Counted from the stretch's first letter, positions 33,602 to 44,193 are shown. The stretch: 64,000 bases of DNA from Izemoplasma sp964435595 (GCA_964435595.1 CAYSZV010000002.1:1-64000); one strand, 5' to 3'. Notes: generated from the sequence alone by a model not told the origin. Numbers and translations: made by a program.

Positions 33602-36600
33602 TGTTGCTCTGATTGAAAAATATGCACTATAGAATAAAATCGGTTTGTAAAGTTTAAACCACGCAATTCGCATAGCCATTAGGACATATGCTGTCGCATG
33701 CGCTTTTGGGAACATGTATTTAATTTGCCCACAAGACCAAATATACCAATCCGGAATTTTATGGCTACTCATGATTGTCTTATACGTTTCCCATTTTACT
33801 TTGTTTGATTCCGCTTTTCCTTTACGGATAAATTCACTAATTTCAAATGCTGTTGACTCTTTCATTCCCCAGCCAATTAAAGAAACCATGATATCATCTC
33901 TACATCCAATAACATCTTTAAATGGAACTTTTCCATACAATCTGTTTGATCCATTTACTAATGTTTTCGCATTGTTCAACCAAACATCTGTACCATGTGA
34001 TAGTCCTGATATTTTAACTGCGTCTGCGAAGTTATTTGGTCTAGAATCACGCAACATGTCACGAACAAACTTAGTCCCCATTTCAGGAATCCCAAAACTA
34101 GCTATTTCTGATCCTCTTAAATCTTCTTTTGTAAGACCTATTGCTTCTGTTCCATTTAATAGTTTATATACCTTTTCATCGTCAATCGGAATATTTCTTG
34201 GATCACTAAAATTAAATTCATCTTGATGATTTTTCACATAATCCATAAGGAATTTAATCATCGTAGGATCATCGTGTCCCAATACATCAAGTTTGAATAA
34301 GTTATCTTCAAAACTATGGTAATCAAAATGTGTTGTTCTCCATAACGCTTCCGTATCATCTGCTGGAAATTGCACTGGAGTTACATCAGTAATTTCCTTA
34401 TAGTTTGGCACAACAACGATTCCTCCAGGATGTTGTCCTGTCGAACGTTTTACACCAACAATTTTCTTGCTTCTTCGTTCCATTTCAGCTTTACGCATCT
34501 GAATGTTTTTCTTCTCTAAATATCCTTTTACATATCCAAATGCAGTTTTTTCAGCAATTGTTGATATGGTTCCTGCTCGAAAGGCACGTTCTTTACCAAA
34601 TATTGTCCTAATATATTCATGTACAATCGGTTGGTAATCTCCACTAAAGTTCAAATCGATATCTGGCACTTTATCTCCTTTGAATCCCAAGAAGGTTTCA
34701 AACGGAATTGAATGTCCATCACGATTCATCTCTTCACCACAAATCGGACAATTTTGACTTGGTAAATCAAATCCAGATTCATATTTATCTAAAATCGATT
34801 GTAAATGGATTTCTGCATCCTTTAATCCATACTCGGTTTTTTCTTGGTTTGTCATTTTAAAGGAAGAAAAATGACACTTTGGACAGACATAATGAGGTGC
34901 AAGTGGGTTTACTTCAGTGATATCCATTAAGGTTGCTACCAATGAACTCCCAACACTACCACGACTACCTACAAGATATCCTTCATCCAAACTTTTCTTA
35001 ACGAGTAAATGAGATATATAATAGACTGTACTAAATTTATTTTTCGTAATAGACTCAATTTCTTTTTGAATTCGTTTCTTAACAATAACAGGAATATGTT
35101 CCCCATATATTTCTTTCGATTTATCATGTACCATTTTAATCAATTTGTTTTCAATCGATGGAATATTTTCCAATGCTAAAAAGTCATCTGTTGGAGCGTA
35201 TAAATCTTTCTTAAATGCTTGTACAAAGTCTATTTTATCATTGATTAAATGTGTGTTTGCAACGACTATTTCCAATGCTTTTTCTTCGCTTAAGAAACTA
35301 AACTCGTGAAGCATTTCCTCTGTTGTTCTAAAGTACTGTGATGGAATTGTATCGTATCTAGCAAGTGGATGAAACCCTCCACCAACTGTGTTAGTTTGGA
35401 CATAGATATCTCTAAATTTCGCATCCTGTTCACTAATGTGATACGTATCTCCAGTGGCCACTACAGGAATGTTTAACTCCTCACCAACTTTAATTATTTT
35501 TTCAAACGTTTCTTTGATTACTGATTCTACATTTTCAATACTATCTTTAAGATATAAGAAATCTGAAACTGGCTGTAGTTCTAAATAATCATAATACTTA
35601 GCAGCTTCTTTCATTTCGTCATACGTTTTATTCATCGCTATTTCAAAGAAAGCACTGTTCATACATCCACTACCTACTAAAATTCCATCTCTATATTTAT
35701 CTAGAACTCTTTTCAGTAGTCTTGCCCCTCTGTAAAAGTAATTCGTATTTGCTTCTGAAACAATTTGGAATAAGTTTTTTAATCCTGTTTCATTTTTTAC
35801 TAGTAAGTTAATTGATTTTGAAATTACATGTTTATATGCTTGACCTTTTTCACTTAGTAAATTGAAATCTTTTAGATTTTTTACACCTTGTTTTTTGGCA
35901 TCTCTTAACATATGTAAGAAGATATCAGCTGTCGCTCTTGTGTCATAAATCGCTCTATGGTGCTGTGTCAATTCAACTTTGAAATATCTAGATACTGCCT
36001 TTAAATTGAATCGTTTCAATTCCGTTGAATAACAATTTCTTGCAATACTCAATGTATCTATACTAGTAATTTTTTGATCATAGATATCAAATTTTTTCAT
36101 GATATTTTCAATGAATCCCATATCGAAATGAGCATTATGAGCAACCATTATTGTTCCTTCAAAAAATGCTTTGAATTCATGTATGACGGTCTCAATCAGT
36201 GGTGCATATTGCACATCTGCGTTTTTAATAGAAGTTAATTTAGTTGTCAACATAGAAAGCGGACGTTGAGGATTTACGTATGTTTGATATTCTTCAACAA
36301 TATGTCCATCTTTAATCTTTACAGCAGCAATCTCAATGATTTTATCAAAATTTACAGAAAGACCAGTAGTTTCAATATCAAATACAGTAAAGACTGCATC
36401 ATCAAATGAAACGTCATAAGGATTCTTCACAATTTGCGTATCTTCTTCATCTATAAATGTGAACTCCGCACCATATATTGGCTTGATGGATTTATCTTTT
36501 GTTGTTTTGAATAATTCTGGAAATCCTTGTACATTTCCATGATCAGTAATGGCAATTGCTTTATGTCCCCATTTTTTTGCGATATCAACATAATCACCAA

Positions 36601-37636
36601 CACTATCAATACCATCCAAAGTAGACATTTTAGTATGGACATGTAATTCAATACGTTTGACAGGGGCAACATCTTTACGAATGTCTTTAGGAACAACACG
36701 ATTTGTGTATTCTATGATATTTGCAATCAGTGTAACAGAATCTGTAAAACGGTCATATTGTGCTACTCCTTTTACTTTTGCATGCATTCCTTCTTTGATA
36801 TCATTCATAAATGATTTATCTACAGAATCTTTCGCAAACTTTTTCACATAGATACTATCAACTTCATCCGATAAGATCATCGTGAACAATTCTGTGCTTT
36901 GATTTAATTTTCTCGCTTCAAAAGAGGTAATTTCTCCTTCTATAGAAAATACCGCTTTATCGTTCATTGACTTATACTCATTCAAATCATTTTCTGTCAT
37001 AGGAATAGAAGAAATCAAATTTTTCTTACCTCTGATAATTTTATTATCCAAGTTCAGATATCTAATTTCATCCGTTGATGTATCCATATTTTGCATGACT
37101 TCATTTTTAAATCTCTTATCATGTTTTTTAATACGTTGTTCTATTGTTTCTTTTTCATGACATACTTTCGAACTCAATTTACAGTCAAAACCAATACGTG
37201 CAAGTTCAGGCTTTAATTCATAAAGTAAGTCTTTTGCAAAATGAGCATCTTTTGGACAGAGGACTTCGATTGCATCCTCATCAACTTCAATTTCATAATC
37301 CAAGATTGAATTAAATCTTGGTCTTTTTTTCGAAATTTTACCAATAATATAATCATAATAATCTTCCAAAAGCGAGTAATCATTATTTATATATTCTATC
37401 TTATATAATACATTTTTAATGGCTTGGACTGATTCAGGCAATGCTTCAATTCCTTCAACAAACAAACGAAAAGATTCGATATCCACAGGGGCATCGAATT
37501 CAAACTCAAAATACCAACTATCGTTGGCATTATATTGCGTTGTACTGACATAAAAGTCTTTTATACGACCATTATATATTTGTTGTTTATCTTTTAATCC
37601 AAGTGTTTCTAGTAGTCTATTAAATTGTTCTTTCAT
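33596..37636 (-). CDS. polC: DNA polymerase III alpha subunit, PolC type (main part)
   Basis: Replicative Gram-positive polymerase with built-in proofreading. In order: N-terminal domain (1-220), OB fold, PHP domain starting ELHVHTKMSTLDGIDSVGDY near 330, inserted DEDDh exonuclease (VFDIETTGLSVNFDKIIEIA near 415 to HRAIYDTRATADI near 565), zinc-binding CPKCHF / CPICGEEM pair near 935-985, then the polymerase core with PDIDLNFSGDYQ. The frame ends at 33596 after FYSAYFSIRAT because of the foreign stretch; the remainder is at 33030-33449. ATG at 37636 with GGAG upstream; the GTG at 37645 is too near. Full protein about 1,490 residues. Confidence 0.93.
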   Translation of the reverse strand: MKEQFNRLLETLGLKDKQQIYNGRIKDFYVSTTQYNANDSWYFEFEFDAPVDIESFRLFVEGIEALPESVQAIKNVLYKIEYINNDYSLLEDYYDYIIGKISKKRPRFNSILDYEIEVDEDAIEVLCPKDAHFAKDLLYELKPELARIGFDCKLSSKVCHEKETIEQRIKKHDKRFKNEVMQNMDTSTDEIRYLNLDNKIIRGKKNLISSIPMTENDLNEYKSMNDKAVFSIEGEITSFEARKLNQSTELFTMILSDEVDSIYVKKFAKDSVDKSFMNDIKEGMHAKVKGVAQYDRFTDSVTLIANIIEYTNRVVPKDIRKDVAPVKRIELHVHTKMSTLDGIDSVGDYVDIAKKWGHKAIAITDHGNVQGFPELFKTTKDKSIKPIYGAEFTFIDEEDTQIVKNPYDVSFDDAVFTVFDIETTGLSVNFDKIIEIAAVKIKDGHIVEEYQTYVNPQRPLSMLTTKLTSIKNADVQYAPLIETVIHEFKAFFEGTIMVAHNAHFDMGFIENIMKKFDIYDQKITSIDTLSIARNCYSTELKRFNLKAVSRYFKVELTQHHRAIYDTRATADIFLHMLRDAKKQGVKNLKDFNLLSEKGQAYKHVISKSINLLVKNETGLKNLFQIVSEANTNYFYRGARLLKRVLDKYRDGILVGSGCMNSAFFEIAMNKTYDEMKEAAKYYDYLELQPVSDFLYLKDSIENVESVIKETFEKIIKVGEELNIPVVATGDTYHISEQDAKFRDIYVQTNTVGGGFHPLARYDTIPSQYFRTTEEMLHEFSFLSEEKALEIVVANTHLINDKIDFVQAFKKDLYAPTDDFLALENIPSIENKLIKMVHDKSKEIYGEHIPVIVKKRIQKEIESITKNKFSTVYYISHLLVKKSLDEGYLVGSRGSVGSSLVATLMDITEVNPLAPHYVCPKCHFSSFKMTNQEKTEYGLKDAEIHLQSILDKYESGFDLPSQNCPICGEEMNRDGHSIPFETFLGFKGDKVPDIDLNFSGDYQPIVHEYIRTIFGKERAFRAGTISTIAEKTAFGYVKGYLEKKNIQMRKAEMERRSKKIVGVKRSTGQHPGGIVVVPNYKEITDVTPVQFPADDTEALWRTTHFDYHSFEDNLFKLDVLGHDDPTMIKFLMDYVKNHQDEFNFSDPRNIPIDDEKVYKLLNGTEAIGLTKEDLRGSEIASFGIPEMGTKFVRDMLRDSRPNNFADAVKISGLSHGTDVWLNNAKTLVNGSNRLYGKVPFKDVIGCRDDIMVSLIGWGMKESTAFEISEFIRKGKAESNKVKWETYKTIMSSHKIPDWYIWSCGQIKYMFPKAHATAYVLMAMRIAWFKLYKPILFYSAYFSIRATQ

Positions 37637-37710
37637 CTTGTTCACTCCATTAAAATTAGCTATTAAAATTATACCATATTACAGGTATTTTATAACTGTA
37701 ATATCAAAAA

Positions 37711-37729
37711 AAGTAGACATTGTCTACTT
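37711..37729 (-). terminator. Terminator of gmk-rpoZ
   Basis: AAGTAGACA / TGTCTACTT stem with T7 on the minus strand just past rpoZ. Confidence 0.85.
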
Positions 37730-37734
37730 AATTA

Positions 37735-37941
37735 TTAGAATTCTATTTTAACTTTGTCTTGTAAAATTTCCTCTAGTGCAATTCCAACCGGCTTTGAACT
37801 CTTTGCATCGATTGCAGTATATGCTTCTTCTTTAATGATTTTCGCTCTTTTTGCACTTGCATAAGCTAGTTTATACTTTGAATCAATTTTTGTAAGTAAA
37901 TTATCAATTGATGGATAACGTAGTCCTTCTTCATTTTTCAT
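37735..37941 (-). CDS. rpoZ: RNA polymerase omega subunit
   Basis: Small assembly subunit of RNA polymerase, 68 residues, with the omega signature YPSIDNLLTKIDSKYKLAYA followed by SAKRAK and a variable C-terminal tail. Start overlaps the gmk stop by one base (TAATG); gmk-rpoZ is the usual Firmicutes pair. Confidence 0.93.
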   Translation of the reverse strand: MKNEEGLRYPSIDNLLTKIDSKYKLAYASAKRAKIIKEEAYTAIDAKSSKPVGIALEEILQDKVKIEF

Positions 37942-38561
37942 TATGATACCTCCAACATTTCTTTGTATTTATAAATCGATCGTTCTGTTTTTGCATGTTC
38001 AGCACGAATGATAGCTAATATTCTATCAGCTGCATTTGTAACTTCATCATTTACAACAATATAATCATATTTGTGGGCAAGTGGGAATTCTCTTTCCGCT
38101 TTGTCCATTCTTCTTTGTATCGTTTCTGGATCTTCTGTACCTCTACGAAGTAGTCTTCTATATAAAGCTTCTTTGGTAGGTGGAGCGATAAAAACAAATA
38201 CTGCATCTTTTGCTTTTTCTCTCACTTGCAAAGCACCTTGAATTTCGATTTCAAGCACGACTTCTTTACCTTGCTCCATTTGCTCTTCTACCTTATCTTT
38301 CGGAGTTCCGTAATAATTTCCAACAAATTCCGCATACTCTAAGAATCCATCATCTTTAATACGCTGTTCAAACTCTTCTCGACTAACAAAATAATAGTCT
38401 TCACCTTCAACTTCACCCTCGCGTGGTTCTCTTGTTGTCATTGAAATTGAATATACCAAATCGTGACCTTCTAGTTCGAAAAGCGCTTTTCTTACTGTTC
38501 CTTTTCCAACACCAGATGGTCCACTTAACACGACTAAAAGACCTCTTTCGTTAAGTTTCAT
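37941..38561 (-). CDS. gmk: Guanylate kinase
   Basis: GMP + ATP to GDP + ADP. 206 residues with P-loop SGPSGVGKGTVRKAL, the GMP-binding STTRxPR-type motif SMTTREPREGEVEGEDYYF and lid region RLLRRGTEDPETIQRRMDKA. AGGAGG precedes the ATG. Coupled to rpoZ. Confidence 0.97.
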   Translation of the reverse strand: MKLNERGLLVVLSGPSGVGKGTVRKALFELEGHDLVYSISMTTREPREGEVEGEDYYFVSREEFEQRIKDDGFLEYAEFVGNYYGTPKDKVEEQMEQGKEVVLEIEIQGALQVREKAKDAVFVFIAPPTKEALYRRLLRRGTEDPETIQRRMDKAEREFPLAHKYDYIVVNDEVTNAADRILAIIRAEHAKTERSIYKYKEMLEVS

Positions 38562-38701
38562 CCAGAAATGACCTCCTTAAACAATAACACTATTATATTA
38601 TTTACTTAATATAATACCATAGATTAAAGAAATTGTAAGCAAATCATTAATATTTTTAAAGAATAGTTTGGCACTATGGTATAATAACACAAGGTGATAC
38701 T

Positions 38702-40369
38702 ATGAGTTTTGATGGAAATATGTTGCATCATGTGACACAAGAACTGAATGAATTGATTAATACTGGTAGAATAACAAAAATCTACCAACTTTCAGCATAC
38801 GACTTATTATTCATGATTCATGCGAAAAATGAAAAGCATCAATTGGTCATTAGTGCCTCACCTAATTACGCACGAATACACTTAACAAAATTCAACCACG
38901 AAAGACCGGAAACTCCACCAAACTTCTGTATGTTTTTAAGAAAACATCTAGAAGGTGGAATCATCCACCAAATCAAACAAAATGAGAATGATAGAGTCAT
39001 TGTATTTGATGTAGAAAAAAGGAATGAATTAGGAGACAAAGCAATCAAAAAATTCATCATCGAAGTAACGGGTAGACATGCCAATATGATTGTTGCGGAT
39101 AGTGACTATAGAATCCTTGAATCGATCAAACACATTATGCCATTTGAGGGTACTTCAAGAACAATCTATCCTGGTGCAATTTATCAATTTCCGGCTACCG
39201 ATAAAATCAATCCGTTTGATGTAGAAAAAGCAACTAGTTTCTTTGTAGATCACACAGATATTTCTCCTAGATTGTTACTAGACTCTATGATGGGCTTTAG
39301 TCCATTGATTACGGATGAAATCCAACACAGAACAGAAAAAGGTTTAACTTATAAAGAAGCCTTTGATACTGTATTATACGAATATTCTCCTACCATTGTC
39401 TCAAGTGATAAAGACTACTTTTACTATTGCAATCTTGAATCAAAAGAAGGAATAGCCAAACCCTTTGAAACAGTTAATGATTTACTAGATCGTTACTACC
39501 TCGATAGAGACAATATAGATATCCTCAGACAAAAGTCGAAAGACATCTTAAAACTAATCAAAAATAATTTGGATAAACAAGGCTTTAAAATCGAAAAGCT
39601 TAGTAAAGAATTACGCAATACAAATAAACGAGATCAATTCAAAATCAAAGGTGAATTGATTCAAGCAAATATGTATCATATCAAGAAAGGTGACACTGTA
39701 TTAAAATGTCTTAATTACTATGACAATACAGAAATCGAAATCACTCTTGATCCCAAAAAAGATGCTATTGAAAATATGGAAAAGTTCTTTAAAAAGTACA
39801 AGAAATTAAAAACGAGCATTCCTCATCTAGAACAACAAATCGCACTCGCTAAAAAAGAGAAAAAGTACTTTGAAGAATTACTCCTTCAATTAGAATATTC
39901 GACAATTAAAGACATAGAAGAAATCAAATATGAGTTGGAACAAAACAAATACTTAAAGAAAAAGGATACCCAAAAGAAAAAGCGAAAAATCAAACCAAAT
40001 TATGATACTTATTTTACAGAAGATGGGATTGAAATTTTAGTAGGAAAAAACAATATTCAAAATGAATATATTACACATAAACTAGCGAAACACAATGAAG
40101 TGTGGATGCACGTCAAAGAAGCACCTGGAAGTCATGTTGTTGTAAGACAACAATTTCCGTTATCTGAAGACACAATCAGGACTGCAGCCCAACTTGCTTC
40201 TTATTATTCTTCACTCAAACACTCAAGTAGTGTTCCTGTTGATTATGTAGAAGTACGTTATATTAAAAAAGTACCTGGTAGGATTGGTAGTTTTGTTACA
40301 TATAAAAACAACAAGACAATCTATATTGATCCGGATGAAGATTTCATTATTAATTTACAAAAAAAATAG
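38702..40369 (+). CDS. rqcH: NFACT family protein RqcH (ribosome-associated quality control)
   Basis: RqcH/FbpA recruits tRNA-Ala to stalled 50S subunits and adds C-terminal alanine tails for degradation. 555 residues: NFACT-N domain (MSFDGNMLHHVTQELNELI, with PPNFCMFLRKHLEGG), central helix-hairpin-helix and coiled coil (about 270-430), NFACT-R domain with HNEVWMHVKEAPGSHVVVR. The DR motif needed for alanine tailing (EVTGRHANMI and nearby) fits the family. Divergent from gmk-rpoZ. Confidence 0.92.
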   Translation: MSFDGNMLHHVTQELNELINTGRITKIYQLSAYDLLFMIHAKNEKHQLVISASPNYARIHLTKFNHERPETPPNFCMFLRKHLEGGIIHQIKQNENDRVIVFDVEKRNELGDKAIKKFIIEVTGRHANMIVADSDYRILESIKHIMPFEGTSRTIYPGAIYQFPATDKINPFDVEKATSFFVDHTDISPRLLLDSMMGFSPLITDEIQHRTEKGLTYKEAFDTVLYEYSPTIVSSDKDYFYYCNLESKEGIAKPFETVNDLLDRYYLDRDNIDILRQKSKDILKLIKNNLDKQGFKIEKLSKELRNTNKRDQFKIKGELIQANMYHIKKGDTVLKCLNYYDNTEIEITLDPKKDAIENMEKFFKKYKKLKTSIPHLEQQIALAKKEKKYFEELLLQLEYSTIKDIEEIKYELEQNKYLKKKDTQKKKRKIKPNYDTYFTEDGIEILVGKNNIQNEYITHKLAKHNEVWMHVKEAPGSHVVVRQQFPLSEDTIRTAAQLASYYSSLKHSSSVPVDYVEVRYIKKVPGRIGSFVTYKNNKTIYIDPDEDFIINLQKK

Positions 40370-40389
40370 TTTTAGGAGGGTGATGAGTT

Positions 40390-41064
40390 ATGAAAATAAT
40401 GCTAATTAGTATGTTTTTTACAATATTTCTCCTTTCAGGTTGCACGACTTACACTGATCCTTTCCAGGAAGCTGTATTGTACTCCTTTCAATTGGATTAC
40501 TACAATACTGGAACAACCTGTGAAAATAATACTGAAGTAGCATACATCAATAATTATGATATGAGTAAAAATTACCAAACTCATACAGAATACGAAGAGT
40601 CATTTTTCAATGATAACTCGGTTATTTTTATATCAGATATCAAAGGATCATCTAACAGTTCTATCACAATAGAGTCCTTATTTAACTACGAAGAAACAAC
40701 CCACCTGTTTTATTCTGATTACAGTGCTCTACCCTCAGGGCAATGCTACAATTTCGAGATTGAGGTAGAAGGTAAATTATTGAATCCAGAGATTGAAATA
40801 CACGAATCAAGTCCCGAACATTTCATAAGTACCGTTTCTAACAATCAAATTACATTTTTCTTCTTAGAAGAAACAAACTACCTTATCTACCAAGAGTCAA
40901 ATCAATACTCTATCTCAACATTTGATTTTACTTATTCAGAAAACAAAATGATTATAGAAAATTTCAAGACTCATCTCGATAAAAGTAATAGAATTGAAAT
41001 AGAATTTTCCAACTTAGAAATCTCATTCGAACTGAATGATGAAACATTTGAATTATCAGAATAG
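40390..41064 (+). CDS. Small lipoprotein, unknown function
   Basis: 224 residues. Signal peptide with lipobox LLSGC, Cys near residue 17; the mature part is acidic, Asn/Ser/Tyr rich and looks beta-stranded. Two further Cys (about residues 45 and 119) could form a disulfide. No family recognised. GGAGG lies before the ATG, 20 bases after rqcH, so it is probably co-transcribed with it. Confidence 0.7.
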   Translation: MKIMLISMFFTIFLLSGCTTYTDPFQEAVLYSFQLDYYNTGTTCENNTEVAYINNYDMSKNYQTHTEYEESFFNDNSVIFISDIKGSSNSSITIESLFNYEETTHLFYSDYSALPSGQCYNFEIEVEGKLLNPEIEIHESSPEHFISTVSNNQITFFFLEETNYLIYQESNQYSISTFDFTYSENKMIIENFKTHLDKSNRIEIEFSNLEISFELNDETFELSE

Positions 41065-41066
41065 AA

Positions 41067-41097
41067 AAAAGGACATTTCTTATCGGAATGTCCTTTT
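41067..41097. terminator. Bidirectional terminator, lipoprotein gene and thrS
   Basis: AAAAGGACATT / AATGTCCTTTT stem between convergent ends. Confidence 0.85.
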
Positions 41098-41100
41098 AAT

Positions 41101-43023
41101 TTATTTGGATTTGTTAAACACTTCTTCTTTTACCATTGCAATAAACTCATCTACAGAAACGGTAGTTTGTTCCTTTTGACCATATCGTCTAAAAGTTACC
41201 AATTCTGAATCTACTTCATTGTCACCAACAACCAGTTGATATGGGATTTTTAAAGTTTGTGCTTCACGGATTTTGTATCCTAGTTTTTCTTCTCTTAAAT
41301 CCAGTTCACTTCGAAGGTCATGATCAATAAACAAATCATTTAACTTCTTCGCATATGCCCCATGAACTTCTAAACTTACTGGGATTAATTTAATTTGTAC
41401 TGGAGCAAGCCAAGTTGGGAATGCACCCTTGTATTGTTCTAGTAAAATACTCATCAAACGTTCCCATGTAGAAATCAATCCTCTATGGATAACTACTGGA
41501 CGATGTTTTTCTCCATCACTTCCAATATAATTCAAATCAAAACGTTCCGGTAATAAGAAATCTAATTGTACTGTACTCATTGTAATAACATGTCCCATTG
41601 CAGTACGAACTTGAATGTCAATTTTCGGTCCATAAAATGCAGCTTCACCCATCATTTCAACGTGCTCAATATTTTCTTCTGCTAGAACTTCACGCATGAT
41701 GTTCTCGGCCATATCCCAAAGTTCATCATTCTTATGAAACTTCCCTTTTTTGTCATCTCTTAATGCTAATTCAACATAATCAATTTCTAATCCTAAGTCA
41801 GCGATTGCTTGAATGATTAAGTAATATGCATCTTTCACTTCTTGTTTGATTTGGTCTTCTCTTACAAATAAATGTGCGTCTGTTAGAGTCATTGCACGTA
41901 CACGTTCAAGACCACTTAAACTACCACTTGCTTCATATCTATGTTGTGTAACAATTTCCGCATATCTGATTGGTAAATCACGATAACTTCTTAAATCAGA
42001 TTTATAGACTAACATATGATGAGGACAAGACATAGGACGAAGAACAAACACTTCTCCATCACGTTCCATGATTGGGAACATATTATCTCTATAGTTTTCC
42101 CAATGCCCAGATATTTCGTATAGTTTTTTTGTTCCTAAAGCTGGAGTTGAGACATGTTGATATCCTGCTTTTTTCTCTAATTTATAAACATAATCTTCCA
42201 ATTGTTTTCTTACTGTATATCCATTTGGAAGCCACATTGCAAGACCTTGACCAGCATCATTATTCAATTCAAAAATACGTAGTTCTTTTCCTAATTTTCT
42301 ATGGTCTCGTTCTTTTCTTTCTTCTAGTACGATAAGATGATCTTTCAATTCTTGTTCAGTATACCAAGCAGTACCATAAATACGTTGAAGTTGGTCTCTA
42401 TTTGAGTCCCCTCTCCAGTATGCTCCAGCAAGACTTAACAATTTAAAGAAACGAACATTTTTCGTGCTACCAATATGTCCCCCACGACATAAATCAGTAA
42501 ATTCTCCTTGTGTATAAATACTTATGATTTCATCTTCTGGCAAATCACTAATTAATTCGACTTTGTATTTATCATCTTGAAAGAATTCTAATGCTTCATT
42601 ACGCGGCATCTCTTGACGTATAATTTGCACTTGTTCTTGAGAAATGCGTTTCATCATTTTCTCAATTTTTTCTAAATCCTCTTCTTTTAATTGTTCCCCA
42701 GCATCAATATCATAATAGAATCCTTCACGAATTGCAGGACCTACTCCAAATTTTGCATCTGGATACAATCTTTTCACAGCTTGTGCCATCAAGTGAGCTG
42801 CACTGTGGTTTAACACTTCAAATGCTTCCTTGTCTTTTTTTGTAACAATTCTAACATCAGCATCTTCATTGATTGGTCTATTTAAATCATATAATTCATC
42901 ATTTACAAAACCAGCAACACTAACTTTACGTAAGGAAGAAGAAATACTTCCTGCGATTTGTTCAATTGACACACCTTTTTCAAATTCTTTTACACTACCA
43001 TCTGGAAATTTAATATTAATCAT
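41101..43023 (-). CDS. thrS: Threonine-tRNA ligase
   Basis: Class II synthetase, 640 residues: TGS domain (1-62), N2 editing domain with NHSAAHLMAQAV and CRGGHI, catalytic core with motif 2 RYEASGSLSGLERVRAMT and the C-terminal anticodon domain (about 535-640). The zinc Cys in LRPMSCPHHM is present. Preceded by a T-box leader. Confidence 0.98.
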   Translation of the reverse strand: MINIKFPDGSVKEFEKGVSIEQIAGSISSSLRKVSVAGFVNDELYDLNRPINEDADVRIVTKKDKEAFEVLNHSAAHLMAQAVKRLYPDAKFGVGPAIREGFYYDIDAGEQLKEEDLEKIEKMMKRISQEQVQIIRQEMPRNEALEFFQDDKYKVELISDLPEDEIISIYTQGEFTDLCRGGHIGSTKNVRFFKLLSLAGAYWRGDSNRDQLQRIYGTAWYTEQELKDHLIVLEERKERDHRKLGKELRIFELNNDAGQGLAMWLPNGYTVRKQLEDYVYKLEKKAGYQHVSTPALGTKKLYEISGHWENYRDNMFPIMERDGEVFVLRPMSCPHHMLVYKSDLRSYRDLPIRYAEIVTQHRYEASGSLSGLERVRAMTLTDAHLFVREDQIKQEVKDAYYLIIQAIADLGLEIDYVELALRDDKKGKFHKNDELWDMAENIMREVLAEENIEHVEMMGEAAFYGPKIDIQVRTAMGHVITMSTVQLDFLLPERFDLNYIGSDGEKHRPVVIHRGLISTWERLMSILLEQYKGAFPTWLAPVQIKLIPVSLEVHGAYAKKLNDLFIDHDLRSELDLREEKLGYKIREAQTLKIPYQLVVGDNEVDSELVTFRRYGQKEQTTVSVDEFIAMVKEEVFNKSK

Positions 43024-43054
43024 GTTTTTCCCTACTTTCTGTTATAAAAATAAA

Positions 43055-43268
43055 AATCGCCCTATATAAGGACGATTGTAATTACCGTGGTACCACCTAA
43101 ATTCTAGATTTCTCTAGCGCTTGATAGCTATAACGGAGCCACCGAATCTCGATTAAGAGTTTACTCCAAGGTAGTAATTAAATCATTGTATTTAGTAGTT
43201 TCCACCATCCTACTTCTCTTTGAAATACGGTATGAAATAATATTGTCCTCTTCGTTGTATTTACATAT
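43055..43268 (-). promoter_or_regulatory. T-box leader of thrS
   Basis: T-box sequence TAGGTGGTACCACGGTAAT (43081-43099), terminator AATCGTCCTTA / AGGGCGATT with T run (43055-43077), and Stem I starting near CGAAGAGGAC. ACU (Thr) triplets follow GGTGGAA near 43195, the expected specifier position. Acts as a tRNA-Thr sensor. Confidence 0.92.
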
Positions 43269-43296
43269 ATTATAATACGTAACGAAATTATGTCAA
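43269..43296 (-). promoter_or_regulatory. Promoter of thrS
   Basis: TTGACA (43291-43296), 16-base spacer, TATAAT (43269-43274) on the minus strand. It overlaps the 3' side of dnaI by no more than the spacer. Confidence 0.75.
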
Positions 43297-43301
43297 CTCA
43301 A

Positions 43302-44192
43302 TTATAATTCAATTTCGTTATCTTTTGTTAATTCTGCGATTCTAATTCCAATTCTAGTTGCATTCAAGTTATCTGTTTCTCTTGAAAATTTAGCGAAGTG
43401 ATCTTGAACTAATTTTTTTCTTGTGTAGTTACTTGAGAAGAATGTTGGTTTATGATCAAGAAGTCTATATTGTAAGATTGGTCCTAAGATTTCGTCTCTT
43501 ACCCAAACGCTTGTTCCTTCTCCACCAATATCATCCAACATCAATACTTGAACTTGTTTCAATTTAGATACAACTTCTTCTAAAGAGTTATTTGAAACTC
43601 TTGATTTAAACTCGCGTACCAAATCAGGATAATACGCAATAATTACATCGATATTATTTTTCATTAGTTCTGTAGCGAGTGCACTCAAACAATATGTTTT
43701 ACCAGTATTGTTTCTTCCGTGTAAATACATTCCACTTACCGTCTCACCATTTCTGATTTTTGTGATAAATGTTTTCATTTTATTCAATATTACTTGCTTA
43801 TTTTCTCCACGCTCAAAATCAAAGTCATCAAGCGATGCTTGAAGCACTCTTGAAGGTAGATGCATGGCATCAATATGACCCATTTGTTCTTCTTTTCTCT
43901 TTGAAATTCGGAGAAATTTACATTCCTTATATGATGTCATAATTTTACCATCACGATATGATAAAGCTGGCTCAAGACCCCTATTTACTAGTTTACATTC
44001 ATTTAAGCCTTTACAACTCATACAAAATTGTTTTTCCTTGTTGAAGTTCATTAAATCAAGTAAGTGTTTTTCAATCGTATCACTATCAAGATCATTTTCA
44101 ATAAAGAAATTGTTTAAAAATGGATTATCTAATAAATCTTCGATTAAAGAATCTTTACTAACTGGTGTATACTTGAATTTTACTTTTTCCAT
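43302..44192 (-). CDS. dnaI: Helicase loader DnaI
   Basis: AAA+ protein that loads the DnaC helicase at the origin and restart forks. 296 residues: N-terminal domain with a zinc-type Cys set (CMSCKGLNECKLV, then C in KECKFLR), then AAA+ domain with Walker A GRNNTGKT near residue 158 and Walker B VLMLDDIGGE near 220. One base after dnaB, co-transcribed. dnaB-dnaI-thrS order as in Bacillus. Confidence 0.92.
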   Translation of the reverse strand: MEKVKFKYTPVSKDSLIEDLLDNPFLNNFFIENDLDSDTIEKHLLDLMNFNKEKQFCMSCKGLNECKLVNRGLEPALSYRDGKIMTSYKECKFLRISKRKEEQMGHIDAMHLPSRVLQASLDDFDFERGENKQVILNKMKTFITKIRNGETVSGMYLHGRNNTGKTYCLSALATELMKNNIDVIIAYYPDLVREFKSRVSNNSLEEVVSKLKQVQVLMLDDIGGEGTSVWVRDEILGPILQYRLLDHKPTFFSSNYTRKKLVQDHFAKFSRETDNLNATRIGIRIAELTKDNEIEL

Positions 44193-44193
44193 A

